Shown here piece after piece: positions 35,142 to 43,598 of a stretch of 64,000 nt of DNA (position 1 is its first letter; each line of letters opens with the position of its first letter). Origin of the DNA: Leisingera caerulea DSM 24564 (GTDB lineage Bacteria > Pseudomonadota > Alphaproteobacteria > Rhodobacterales > Rhodobacteraceae); assembly GCF_000473325.1 (NCBI RefSeq), contig NZ_AXBI01000012.1, forward strand, positions 44,531 to 108,530, given 5' to 3'. The notes beneath the pieces are model-generated. The model ran no database searches, was not told where the DNA came from, and saw only the letters and a list, made by a program, of their open reading frames with translations. Position numbers and translations under genes: made by a program.

Positions 35142-37310
35142 ATGTCGGGGTCGATTCAGGATACCTTCTTTGAGGAGTGCGAAGAGCTCCTTGAAGCAAC
35201 GGATGAGGGGCTGACCGCTATCGAAGGAGGCGATCAGGACCCCGAGGTTGTCAATGCGATCTTCCGCGCCGTGCACTCGATCAAGGGCGGCGCCGGAGCC
35301 TTTGGGCTGGACGACCTGGTGGCCTTTGCCCACCGGTTCGAGACCGTGTTTGACGAAGTGCGCTCCAACCGGCTGGATCTGGACGAGAAACTGATCCAGC
35401 TGCTGCTGCGCTCCAGCGACCATCTGTCGGCGCTGGTCGAGGCCGCCCGCGACGGCGGCCAGATCGACGAGGCGCATCACGACACCCTGCTGGCAGCGCT
35501 GGACGAATACATCCCCGAAGAGGAGGAGGACCTCACCTTCGAGCCGATGGGGCTTGGCGCTGCCGCTCCGGTCGGCGGCCTGGATATCGCGCCCGCCGCG
35601 CCGGCGGTGCCGCAGGAGGAGACCTACCGGATCCGCTTCCAGCCGCTGAAGGAGATGTACGGAACCGGCAACGAACCGTTCTTCCTGTTCCAGGCGCTCA
35701 AGGACATGGGCGAGCTGACGGTGGAGCTCGACGAGAATGAGCTGCCCGGCTTCGACTCCATGGACATGGACGAAAGCTATCTGGCGTGGGACCTGGTTCT
35801 GGTGACCAAGGAACCCCGGTCGGTGGTCGAGGCGGTCTTCGAGTTTGTCGAAGGCCTGTGCGAGCTGTCTATTGCCGGGGATGGCGATGCTGAGGCGGAG
35901 GCAAATGCCCTGGCCGCACTGGACGCAATGTTCAGCGCCCCGCCTGCGCCGCCTGCCGCGGACAGTGCAGACGGCGAGGCCTCTGCCGCCCCTTTTGAAC
36001 CGCCGGTCCCCGCACCTGAACCCGAAGCCAAGCCGGCAGCTGCCGAAGAAAAGGCATCGGCCCCGAAAGCCGAGAGCGGCAAGCAGGAGCAGCGCGGCGG
36101 TCCCAAGCCCACGCTCCGCGTCGAGCTCGAGCGGGTGGACCGGCTGATCAACGCTGTCGGGGAGCTTATCATCAACCATTCGATGCTCGCGCAGCAGATC
36201 GCCAATCTCAATGTTTCGGATACCCGGGATGTCGAGACTGAGCTGGAAGGCTTCAAGAACCTGGCGCGCGACATCCAGGAAGGTGTCATGGCCATCCGCG
36301 CGCAGCCGGTGAAGCCGCTGTTCCAGCGCATGGCCCGGATCGTGCGCGAGGCGTCGGCCGCCACCGGCAAGACCTGCAAGCTGGTGACCGAGGGCGAAAA
36401 CACCGAGGTCGACAAGACGGTGATCGAACGGCTGTCCGATCCGCTGACGCATATCCTGCGCAACGCGGTCGACCATGGCGTCGAAAAGCCCGAGGACCGG
36501 GAAGCGGCCGGAAAGCAGACCACCGGCGAAATCCGCCTGTCTGCCTCGCACCGCTCCGGCAGCGTCTGCATCGAGATCAAGGACGACGGTGCCGGCGTGA
36601 ACCGGCCGCGGGTCAAGCAGATCGCCATCGAAAAGGGCCTGATCCCGGAAAATGCCGAGCTGACAGACAGCGAGATCGACAATCTTCTGTTCGCGCCCGG
36701 CTTTTCCACCGCCAAGGAGGTGTCCAACCTTTCGGGCCGCGGTGTCGGTATGGATGTGGTGAAGAATGCGGTGACCGGCCTTGGCGGCCGCATCAACATC
36801 TCCTCGACCCCGGGCAAGGGTTCGACGTTCACGATCATCCTGCCGCTGACGCTGGCGGTGATGGACGGCATGGTGGTGTCGGTTGCCGATCAGACCATGG
36901 TGGTTCCGATCACCTCGATCGTCGAAACCATGCGCGGCAGCGACGACATGATCAACAACCTCGGCGCCGACGGCACCTTGCTGTCGATCCGCGGCAACTT
37001 CGTGCCGATCTGCGATGTGGCCGGCGGCCTGGGCCTGTACCGCGAAAGCGACCAGCAGGCCGGCGTCTACCTGCTGGTGGAGACCGAAACCGGCCAGCGC
37101 TGTGCCCTGGCGGTGGATGACATCCACGACCAGCGCCAGGTGGTGATCAAAAGCCTGGACGGCGTCTGCGGGGAAATACCCGGCGTCGCCGCCGCAACCA
37201 TCCTGGGCGATGGCAAGATTGCCATGATCCTGGACCCTGAAAGCATCATTGCGGCTTCGCCCACGGCGGCCGCCTTTGACACCGAGCGGAGATTGAGCAA
37301 TGCAAGCTGA
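35142..37310 (+). CDS. cheA: Chemotaxis histidine kinase CheA
   Basis: The 722-residue protein has an Hpt (P1) domain with phosphoacceptor His45 in AVHSIKGGAGAFGL and a variable region with an Ala/Pro/Glu-rich linker (about 265-315). Dimerisation domain P3 follows (LERVDRLINAVGELIINHSM, about 327-390), then the ATPase domain P4 with LTHILRNAVDHGVE, IKDDGAGVN and GRGVGMDVVKNAV, and a CheW-like P5 domain to the end. It phosphorylates CheY proteins in response to receptor signals. Its 3' end overlaps cheW by 11 nt. Confidence 0.96.
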   Translation: MSGSIQDTFFEECEELLEATDEGLTAIEGGDQDPEVVNAIFRAVHSIKGGAGAFGLDDLVAFAHRFETVFDEVRSNRLDLDEKLIQLLLRSSDHLSALVEAARDGGQIDEAHHDTLLAALDEYIPEEEEDLTFEPMGLGAAAPVGGLDIAPAAPAVPQEETYRIRFQPLKEMYGTGNEPFFLFQALKDMGELTVELDENELPGFDSMDMDESYLAWDLVLVTKEPRSVVEAVFEFVEGLCELSIAGDGDAEAEANALAALDAMFSAPPAPPAADSADGEASAAPFEPPVPAPEPEAKPAAAEEKASAPKAESGKQEQRGGPKPTLRVELERVDRLINAVGELIINHSMLAQQIANLNVSDTRDVETELEGFKNLARDIQEGVMAIRAQPVKPLFQRMARIVREASAATGKTCKLVTEGENTEVDKTVIERLSDPLTHILRNAVDHGVEKPEDREAAGKQTTGEIRLSASHRSGSVCIEIKDDGAGVNRPRVKQIAIEKGLIPENAELTDSEIDNLLFAPGFSTAKEVSNLSGRGVGMDVVKNAVTGLGGRINISSTPGKGSTFTIILPLTLAVMDGMVVSVADQTMVVPITSIVETMRGSDDMINNLGADGTLLSIRGNFVPICDVAGGLGLYRESDQQAGVYLLVETETGQRCALAVDDIHDQRQVVIKSLDGVCGEIPGVAAATILGDGKIAMILDPESIIAASPTAAAFDTERRLSNAS

Positions 37311-37782
37311 AGTGAAGCAAACCGATCAGGAAGTGAAGCACGCTGAACACAGCGAGTTCGTCAGCTTCACCGTGGCAGGCCAGGCCTTTTGCCTGAAGAT
37401 CACCCAGATCCGCGAGATCCGGCGCTGGTCGCCGGTGACCATCCTGCCGCATGCTCCGGCCGATGTGCTGGGGGTGATGAACCTCCGCGGCGCAGTGATC
37501 CCGATCTACGACCTGTCGGCACGCTTCGGCTTGCAGCAGACCGAAGCGAGCGAGCGCAATGTGGTCATCGTGGTCTCAGTGCATGGCAAGCCGGTCGGGC
37601 TGCTGGCGGAATCGGTCTCGGAGATCATTTCGATCAACCCGGATGACATCCAGGACACCCCGCCGGTCGACAGCCGCAACACGATGGAATACATCCAGGG
37701 CATCATCTCGCATGATGACACCATGGTGCGCATCATCAATCTGGATGCGGTGATCTCGGCTCCGGAGCAGGTGATGCCGTGA
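37300..37782 (+). CDS. cheW: Chemotaxis coupling protein CheW
   Basis: The 160-residue protein is a single CheW domain with FVSFTVAGQAFCLKITQIREI, VLGVMNLRGAVIPIYDLSAR and the C-terminal YIQGIISHDDTMVRIINLD. It links receptors to CheA. It begins inside the end of cheA and its stop overlaps the cheR start (GTGA). Confidence 0.95.
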   Translation: MQAEVKQTDQEVKHAEHSEFVSFTVAGQAFCLKITQIREIRRWSPVTILPHAPADVLGVMNLRGAVIPIYDLSARFGLQQTEASERNVVIVVSVHGKPVGLLAESVSEIISINPDDIQDTPPVDSRNTMEYIQGIISHDDTMVRIINLDAVISAPEQVMP

Positions 37783-38642
37783 GCGCAGAAGGTTCCATCA
37801 CTCCCGCAACTGAAAGCTTCTCGCTCTCGGACCAGGAATTCGAAGCCATTGCGCAGTTTGCGCATAAGCATTTCGGCCTGGCTCTGGCGGCAAGCAAGAA
37901 GCCGCTGGTGTCCTCGCGGCTGGCGCGGAAGCTGCGCCAGCGCAATTTCACCAGTTTCAAAGAGTATCTGGCTTGCCTGGACGGCCCCAACGCCGAACAG
38001 GAGCGCAGCGGCCTGCTGTCGCTGCTGACCACCAACGTGACCCATTTCTTCCGGGAACCGCACCATTTCGAAACCCTGCGCAACGATGTGCTGCCGCCGC
38101 TGATCGAGCAGGCGCGGCGCGGCGGGCGGGTTCGGCTGTGGTCGGCGGGCTGCTCCAACGGGCAGGAACCCTATTCGATTGCCATGACCGTTCTGGACCT
38201 GTGCCCGGACGCGGCCAAGCTGGATTTCAAGATCCTGGGCACCGATATCGATCCGGTTGTGGTGCGTCACGCCCAGGCGGCGAAATACCCCGAGGACGAG
38301 TTGGCCCAGATCGACGCGAAATACCGGAACCTGGTGCCCGCCCGGGACGCTGAGGGGCGGCTGCCGGACAGCCTGCGCAAGCTGATCACCTTCGGGGTGC
38401 TGAACCTGATCGAGCCGTTTCCGTTCCGGGGCAAGTTCGACGCCATCTTTTGCCGCAACGTGGCGATCTATTTCGACAACCCGACCCAGCAGAAGGTTTG
38501 GCAGGCCTTCCAGAATGCCCTGAACCCGGGCGGTTATCTCTTCATCGGGCACTCCGAGCGCATGTCCGGCCCGGCAGCGCAGCACCTGAAGACGGCCGGG
38601 ATCACAACCTATGTCAACTCACCCGCTGGCAGGACTTCCTGA
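37779..38642 (+). CDS. cheR: Chemotaxis protein methyltransferase CheR
   Basis: The 287-residue protein starts at a GTG overlapping the cheW stop. It has the all-helical N-terminal CheR domain (to about 85), then the SAM-dependent methyltransferase with TNVTHFFREPHHFETL, the SAM-binding loop LWSAGCSNGQEPYSIAM, ILGTDIDPVVV and FCRNVAIYFDNPTQQKV. It methylates glutamates on chemoreceptors and may dock on the LWQDF tail of the MCP encoded nearby. Confidence 0.96.
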   Translation: MSAEGSITPATESFSLSDQEFEAIAQFAHKHFGLALAASKKPLVSSRLARKLRQRNFTSFKEYLACLDGPNAEQERSGLLSLLTTNVTHFFREPHHFETLRNDVLPPLIEQARRGGRVRLWSAGCSNGQEPYSIAMTVLDLCPDAAKLDFKILGTDIDPVVVRHAQAAKYPEDELAQIDAKYRNLVPARDAEGRLPDSLRKLITFGVLNLIEPFPFRGKFDAIFCRNVAIYFDNPTQQKVWQAFQNALNPGGYLFIGHSERMSGPAAQHLKTAGITTYVNSPAGRTS

Positions 38643-38675
38643 CCACGGCTGCAAGCAGAGCAGAAGGAAAGAAAA

Positions 38676-39062
38676 ATGAGCTTGAAAGACTCTCTCCGCG
38701 TTATGGTCGTTGACGATATGTCAACCAGCCGGGGGATCATCACACAGAGCCTGGATGAGATCGGCATCAAGAACTATATGGTCGAAAACTCCGGCGAGGG
38801 CGCCTACAAGAAACTGGTTCAGACGCCGGTTCACATGGTGCTGTCGGATTACAACATGCCGGGCATGGACGGCCTGGGCCTGCTGAAAGCCCTGCGCAGC
38901 CATCAGGTCACGCAGCGGGTCGGTTTCATTCTGGTGACCGGCAAGCCGACGCCGGAGATGATCCAGGTCGGCAAGCAGATCGGTCTGAACAACATTGTCC
39001 GCAAGCCGTTCACGGTGGCAACGATGAAGCAGGCCATCGAACAGGTCGTCGGGCGGCTGTAA
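38676..39062 (+). CDS. cheY: CheY-type single-domain response regulator (second copy)
   Basis: The 128-residue receiver has acidic pair D13-D14 in VVDDMSTSR, phosphoacceptor D58 in LSDYNMPGMDG, Thr in ILVTGKP and Lys in VRKPF. It ends 2 nt before the gene for the CheT/CheZ-like protein, a plausible dedicated phosphatase pair. It differs clearly from the CheY at 34766. Confidence 0.93.
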   Translation: MSLKDSLRVMVVDDMSTSRGIITQSLDEIGIKNYMVENSGEGAYKKLVQTPVHMVLSDYNMPGMDGLGLLKALRSHQVTQRVGFILVTGKPTPEMIQVGKQIGLNNIVRKPFTVATMKQAIEQVVGRL

Positions 39063-39064
39063 CC

Positions 39065-39391
39065 ATGGAGCGTCCCGGCAAAGCCCTGAGCGAACTTTGC
39101 GCCGCCTCGGCGTGGGAAATGGAGCAGCTGCGCGGTCAGATGCAGGCGCTGGAAGACGTCGTGCTCGACGTGCTGGAACGGGGCACGCCCCCGACCAGCC
39201 AGGAACTGCGTTCCCTGCAGGACTTTGATCTGGTGATTCAGACCCTGGCCGGGCTCTCCGGCTTCTACAAGCGTGTGCAGGCGCAAGTTGACGAGTCCGG
39301 CCCTGCCGACCTGCCAGCCGCAGCGGCAGGGGTCACCCTCGAAAAACTGCGCGAACGGCTGCGCTCTGCCAGCAGCCTGGCAAGCACCTGA
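39065..39391 (+). CDS. Small chemotaxis protein, CheT/CheZ-like phosphatase candidate
   Basis: The 108-residue, predicted all-helical protein follows cheY by 2 nt. Its central helix reads LQDFDLVIQTLAGLSGF, in which D55-L-V-I-Q59 matches the DxxxQ motif by which CheZ, and as I recall the CheT proteins of rhizobial che operons, remove phosphate from CheY. E. coli CheZ has a similar QDFQDLTGQ context. No other family features were recognised and the protein is too short for full CheZ. Function as a CheY-P phosphatase is inference from motif and position. Confidence 0.7.
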   Translation: MERPGKALSELCAASAWEMEQLRGQMQALEDVVLDVLERGTPPTSQELRSLQDFDLVIQTLAGLSGFYKRVQAQVDESGPADLPAAAAGVTLEKLRERLRSASSLAST

Positions 39392-39400
39392 CATTCCCCG

Positions 39401-39435
39401 CCCCGCCCTGACCAGGGCGGGGCCGCCTTTGCGGC
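39401..39435 (+). terminator. Tandem hairpins ending the chemotaxis operon
   Basis: CCCCGCCCT-GACC-AGGGCGGGG (39401-39422) is a perfect 9-bp stem, followed at once by GCCGC-CTTT-GCGGC. A T-rich stretch follows further on (about 39451-39463). This most likely terminates the cheY-cheA-cheW-cheR-cheY transcript. Confidence 0.7.
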
Positions 39436-39520
39436 GCCCCGCTGCAGCGAATTTTCTTTTTAATTGCTGCCGCCGCGGATTACATTGGGCATAGCTGTAA
39501 CCGCCAGCCCGGGTATCCGT

Positions 39521-41020
39521 ATGTCTTTTCTTTTCAAACCGTTGATTTTCACCGCCTGCCTTCTGATGGCGGCAGGGGCGCAGGCTGCAAGCGACCGTAT
39601 CGCCCTGGTCATCGGGGTGGCAGAATACCAGTACCTGCCGCCCCTGGAAAACACACGCAACGATGCCGCCGCAATGGCCGGCACGCTGGAAGGCATCGGC
39701 TTTGACGTCAGCCTGGCGCTGGATCCGGGCACCGCGGAAATGGAGCAGCTGCTGGATGATTTCGCCTTCCGCTCCGAAGTTGCCGATCTGGCGCTGATTT
39801 ATTTCGCAGGCCACGGGATTGAGGTTCAAGGCGAGAATTTCCTGATCCCGGCCGACGCCAAGGTGGCCGGCAACCGGGATGTGCAGCGCCAGTCGCTGTC
39901 GCTGAAACAGCTGCTGGCGGCGGTGGACCGGGCCCGCAAGATGCGCATCGTGATCCTCGACAGCTGCCGTGACAACCCGCTGGGCGATGACATCGCGCTG
40001 GAGCAAAGCGGCAGCCAGACCGCTGACAGCACAGCCGCCACCCGCGGCAGCGGCGGCATGGCGCCGGCCGATCCGGACCGCGGCACGCTGGTGGCCTTTG
40101 CCGCCAAGGACGGCCAGGTGGCGCTGGACGGCAGCGGCAGCAATTCCCCCTACGCAACGGCGCTGATGGAGAAAATGGTGCAGCCGGGGCTGGAAATCAG
40201 CCTGATGTTCCGCCAGGTGCGCGACCGGGTGCTGGAAACCACCGCCAACCTGCAGGAGCCCCATACCTATGGCTCGCTGACCGGCGTGCCCTTTTATCTG
40301 GCCGGCCCGGGCGAAAATGATGCCCCGGTTTCGGTGGCCGATGCCTCTGCCGCCTGGGCCGCGCTGAAACCCGACCAGGAGGAGCAGCTGCTGGCGCTGG
40401 CCGATCTTGGCGATACCCGCTCGATGCTGGGGCTGGCCTATATCCGGCTCAACCCGAATGAGGGCCGGTTCGACCCCAAGGCGGCCGTGGATTTCCTGCA
40501 GCGCGCCGCGGACGCGGGCTCCCCTGAGGCGCAGTTCGAACTGGCCAAGCTTTACGAGCGCGGCACCGGCGTGGACGCCGATCCGGCCAAGGCATTGGAG
40601 CTGTATCAGGCGGCGGCAGCCCAGGATTTTGCCGATGCGATCAACGATCTGGGCTTTTTGCATTACCAGGGCGGACTTGGCCTGCGCGCCAACCCGAAGA
40701 AAGCGCTGACCTTCTTTGAGCGCGCTGCGGACCTGCGCCACCCGCAGGCCCAGTTCAATTTCGCCGCACTGATTGATGACGGGCTGATCCCGTCAAAAGG
40801 CCCCGAAGACTCGGCGCATTACCTTTACGCGGCGCTGCGCAGCGGCAGTTCCGATGTGCTCAATCTGCTGAGCGAACGCCCGAAAATGTTCACCGCAGAA
40901 ACCCGGCGCGCGCTGCAGCGGAAGCTGAAAAACAACAACTTCTATGCAGGCGCGATTGACGGCGATTTCGGTCCGGGAACGCAAAGGGGCATCCGTCAGG
41001 CCTATGGACTGGAGGGGTAA
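39521..41020 (+). CDS. Secreted caspase-like (peptidase C14) protein with Sel1 repeats and peptidoglycan-binding end
   Basis: The 499-residue protein begins at ATG 39521 with a signal peptide ending AQAAS (about 23). A p20-like caspase domain (24-255) carries the catalytic dyad His98 in IYFAGHGIE and Cys149 in VILDSCRDNPL. Three or so Sel1-type repeats follow (about 310-440; for example AQFELAKLYERGTGVDADPAKA). The last 40 residues (NNNFYAGAIDGDFGPGTQRGIRQAY) resemble a PG_binding_1 repeat. Together this suggests a periplasmic, cell-wall-associated cysteine peptidase. No partner is known; the T6SS genes begin a few kb downstream. The gene stands alone after the che terminator. Confidence 0.85.
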   Translation: MSFLFKPLIFTACLLMAAGAQAASDRIALVIGVAEYQYLPPLENTRNDAAAMAGTLEGIGFDVSLALDPGTAEMEQLLDDFAFRSEVADLALIYFAGHGIEVQGENFLIPADAKVAGNRDVQRQSLSLKQLLAAVDRARKMRIVILDSCRDNPLGDDIALEQSGSQTADSTAATRGSGGMAPADPDRGTLVAFAAKDGQVALDGSGSNSPYATALMEKMVQPGLEISLMFRQVRDRVLETTANLQEPHTYGSLTGVPFYLAGPGENDAPVSVADASAAWAALKPDQEEQLLALADLGDTRSMLGLAYIRLNPNEGRFDPKAAVDFLQRAADAGSPEAQFELAKLYERGTGVDADPAKALELYQAAAAQDFADAINDLGFLHYQGGLGLRANPKKALTFFERAADLRHPQAQFNFAALIDDGLIPSKGPEDSAHYLYAALRSGSSDVLNLLSERPKMFTAETRRALQRKLKNNNFYAGAIDGDFGPGTQRGIRQAYGLEG

Positions 41021-41038
41021 GCGCCCTACTTCAAGCGG

Positions 41039-41944
41039 ATGTTGTTACATCGTGCTGTGTTCCTCGTTCTGCTCACCTGTTTCCTGAATGGCCCCTTGGA
41101 CAGCCAAGCCGGCGGCTATGGCGGCGGCACCGGTGGTGCCGGCGGTGACGGCGGCAGTGGTGACGGCGGCAGCGGCGACGGCGGCAGTGGTGACGGCGGC
41201 AGCGGCGACGGCGGCAGCGGTGATGGCGGCAGCGGTGATGGCGGCAGCGGCGACGGCGGCAGCGGCGACGGTGGCAGCGGTGACGGCGGCAGTGGCGATG
41301 GCGGCAGCGGTGACGGCGGCAGCGGCGATGGCGGCAGCGGTGACGGCGGCAGCGGCGATGGCGGCAGCGGCGATGGCGGCAGCGGTGATGGTGACGGCGG
41401 TGCTGGCGATGTGAGCTCGCGCGGCGGCAGTGGCGGCGACGGCGAAGGCAGCACTTTTGGAGGGCCGTCCGGAAACGGCCGCTTCTTCGGCAACCGTATA
41501 CGCTCAGCTGACGACGTGGTGGACCGTATCGCCGGCTTCCGGAACCTGTGCGGAATCGTGGGGCCGTATTTAATCGATTGCCTGGCTGAGCGTTTCGAAG
41601 CTTTGGAAAAGGATCTGGCAGGCCTGCCCGGCCATGAGCCGCTGCGGGAGATCCTGCAGGAAACGGCTCAGGATCTGCGGCAGATCGCGCGCGAGAACCG
41701 TGACCCTTCAAAACCGCGGGGAAAGGCCCGATCCCTGAACAGCGCCGAACGGTCGTATCGCCCTATCGTCGCTGTGGCGCCGGAACGGCAGGCCGCGGCA
41801 ACAACCAAGGCCCTTGCGGTGCTCGAGGAAACGCAGACAAAATTGCTGCGCTCCGCGGAAAACTCACCCGCGCGGTCCATCGTGCGCTACCAGCGGATTG
41901 CGGCGGCCATCGACTCCAGCAAGGTTCTGCTGCGCTCTGCCTGA
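41039..41944 (+). CDS. Secreted protein with 16 tandem GDGGS repeats, function unknown
   Basis: The 301-residue protein has a hydrophobic N-terminal signal (FLVLLTCFL). A low-complexity Gly/Asp/Ser region (about 25-130) follows, of which 16 consecutive GDGGS units are encoded by 15-bp DNA repeats, and then a helical, charged C-terminal half (about 155-301). The C-terminal half holds two cysteines ([16 protein letters not shown]). I recognise no family. The ATG at 41039 lacks a ribosome site, and a GTG at residue 7 is an alternative start. Repeats of this kind vary in number between strains, so the surface-exposed part may be phase- or length-variable. It ends 9 nt from the convergent M15 peptidase gene. 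Confidence 0.65.
   Translation: MLLHRAVFLVLLTCFLNGPLDSQAGGYGGGTGGAGGDGGSGDGGSGDGGSGDGGSGDGGSGDGGSGDGGSGDGGSGDGGSGDGGSGDGGSGDGGSGDGGSGDGGSGDGGSGDGGSGDGDGGAGDVSSRGGSGGDGEGSTFGGPSGNGRFFGNRIRSADDVVDRIAGFRNLCGIVGPYLIDCLAERFEALEKDLAGLPGHEPLREILQETAQDLRQIARENRDPSKPRGKARSLNSAERSYRPIVAVAPERQAAATTKALAVLEETQTKLLRSAENSPARSIVRYQRIAAAIDSSKVLLRSA
41146..41385. repeat. 15-bp tandem repeat, 16 copies
   Basis: The unit TGACGGCGGCAGCGG (with synonymous changes GAC/GAT, AGC/AGT, GGC/GGT) repeats 16 times without interruption and is followed by one degenerate copy. It is coding and keeps frame in multiples of five residues. Third-position variation shows the array is not freshly amplified. Confidence 0.95.
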
Positions 41945-41953
41945 GGCTGTTTG

Positions 41954-42796
41954 TTACAGCAGCCCGTCGGCCAGCCATTGGTCCAGCTGGCGGCGGCTGA
42001 TTTCAAAATGCATGCTGTCCTCGCGACGGAAGCCCGCGCCCCAGACCCAGCCCTGATCGTAGAAGAAATCAGCCATGATGGTCAGCCCCAGCTGGGTTTT
42101 GCCATCGGTGAAATTGTCCAGCTTGCCGTCGATGTTCAGATCGACTGCCAAGCCATAGCTGTGGGTGGAGAGCGCGCTCAGCGTGCCGCGGATCCGGCGC
42201 ACGCACAGCGCCCCGGCCGTGTTGATGCGGGCATAAAGGTCGGGATCCGCCTGGCGGATGTTCTCGAACACCACCTTCAGGCTTTCAATGGCCGGGCGCA
42301 GCATGCTGACCCGGATCGGGCCGACCTGCTCTGTCACCAGCTTTTCCTTCAGGTCCGGGTTGGTCATCGGCTGGCAGGTATCGTTCAGCTCCTCCCGCGG
42401 GCGGCCCAGCTTTTCTGTCAAGTAGCGGCCGCCTGTCACCTTCAGCCCGCGGTTCACGTTCAGCCGGTCGGCGATCAGCACCACCTGCGCATAATCGAGA
42501 TCCGCGCCGCCGGTCTGGTTCCAGATCGCGGCCTCGCCGGCCGCGTCATCGGTGAAAGGGGTTCCGGTGCCTGCCCCTCCCGCGGGCAGGCTGGCAACCT
42601 CGTTTTGCAGGTCGGTCATCCGGGCCTGCAGATCCTCGACCTGCTGGCGCAGCATCTCGATCTCGATCCGCGCGGTGGAATCCACCCCGCCGGCCCCCTG
42701 GTAATCCTCTTCGCTCAGCAGCCAGCTGAGCCCGAACCAGACCGCCGGGGCCAGAACCAGGCCAACGGCAATTATGACTGCTGGCAGAACCCGCAT
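41954..42796 (-). CDS. Membrane-anchored M15 (VanY-like) peptidoglycan peptidase, TagX-like
   Basis: The 280-residue protein starts at an ATG preceded by GGGAGG. One N-terminal membrane helix (VLPAVIIAVGLVLAPAVWFG) is followed by a coiled coil (about 42-70) and a periplasmic M15 domain with the zinc-site motifs LSTHSYGLAVDLN (near 211) and EDSMHFEIS near the C-terminus. Such enzymes cut peptidoglycan peptides. In Acinetobacter, the anchored M15-type enzyme TagX opens the wall for T6SS assembly; the position here next to T6SS genes suggests the same job (inference). Confidence 0.85.
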   Translation of the reverse strand: MRVLPAVIIAVGLVLAPAVWFGLSWLLSEEDYQGAGGVDSTARIEIEMLRQQVEDLQARMTDLQNEVASLPAGGAGTGTPFTDDAAGEAAIWNQTGGADLDYAQVVLIADRLNVNRGLKVTGGRYLTEKLGRPREELNDTCQPMTNPDLKEKLVTEQVGPIRVSMLRPAIESLKVVFENIRQADPDLYARINTAGALCVRRIRGTLSALSTHSYGLAVDLNIDGKLDNFTDGKTQLGLTIMADFFYDQGWVWGAGFRREDSMHFEISRRQLDQWLADGLL

Positions 42797-42978
42797 GTTT
42801 CCTCCCGGCTCTTCTGCGCCTATTTCAATCCTTCACCGCGCGGCAGTAAACCCCCTGATTACAACTTGCCGGAAACACCGTGTTTTTTTCCGCGGCGGAC
42901 CTCTGCCCGCCATTGGCACACCGCAGGTGCTGGTATAAGCTGCCAGCGATGTTGAAACGGTAGGGGAGGGCGTCGAGC

Positions 42979-43554
42979 ATGATCCGCCTGAAAGGTATTT
43001 TCGCAAGTGTTTTGGGGGCAAGCCTCATCTTTGCACCGCTGGCGCAGGCGCAATCGAACGGCGATGAACTGTCGGTCGAGGAAATCACCGAAGCCTTCAA
43101 GAAGCAGAAGACCCGCGGCCTGGTGATCGTGCCCAGCAGCACGGACCAGACCCAGGACACCGCGCAGGAAACCGCAACCGTGGCGGCCGCGGCCGAGGAA
43201 TACAACCCGGTGGACCAGCAGGCCCAGATCAATGTCCAGATCTCCTTTGATTTCGACAGCGCCGCGCTGCGGGCCGACCAGGCGCCGAAGCTGGCCAATA
43301 TGTGCGAGTCGATGAAGCTGATGGACGGCACCGTGTTCCAGATCATCGGCCATACCGACAGCTCCGGCTCCGCCGCCTATAATGAGCGGCTGTCGCTGCT
43401 GCGCGCGCAGGAAGTGCGCCGCCACCTGATCAGCTCCTGCGGCGTGCCCGAAGATATGCTCAAGGCAATCGGCATGGGCGAGACCGCGCCTTTCAATCAG
43501 GACAACCCGCGTGCGGATGAAAACCGCCGCGTCGAATTCCAGGCTCTGGGCTGA
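42979..43554 (+). CDS. OmpA-family periplasmic protein of the T6SS locus
   Basis: The 191-residue protein starts at an ATG with GGAGG 9 nt upstream and a signal peptide ending LAQAQ (about 25). The C-terminal OmpA domain (about 80-190) has VQISFDFDSAALRADQA, IIGHTDSSGSAAYNERLSLLRAQEV and the terminal ENRRVEFQAL, which bind peptidoglycan. No lipobox or beta-barrel is present, so it is soluble or wall-bound in the periplasm. It is divergent from the M15 peptidase gene and followed after 44 nt by ppkA, with which it may be co-transcribed. Confidence 0.88.
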   Translation: MIRLKGIFASVLGASLIFAPLAQAQSNGDELSVEEITEAFKKQKTRGLVIVPSSTDQTQDTAQETATVAAAAEEYNPVDQQAQINVQISFDFDSAALRADQAPKLANMCESMKLMDGTVFQIIGHTDSSGSAAYNERLSLLRAQEVRRHLISSCGVPEDMLKAIGMGETAPFNQDNPRADENRRVEFQALG

Positions 43555-43598
43555 GCCCGGCTTGGGCGCGCGGCGGGCTGCAGGCCAGGGAGAACCAC

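Noticed and set aside
41146..41385. Possible CRISPR array
   Set aside because: The 15-bp units are contiguous without unique spacers, keep reading frame and encode GDGGS; it is a coding tandem repeat.
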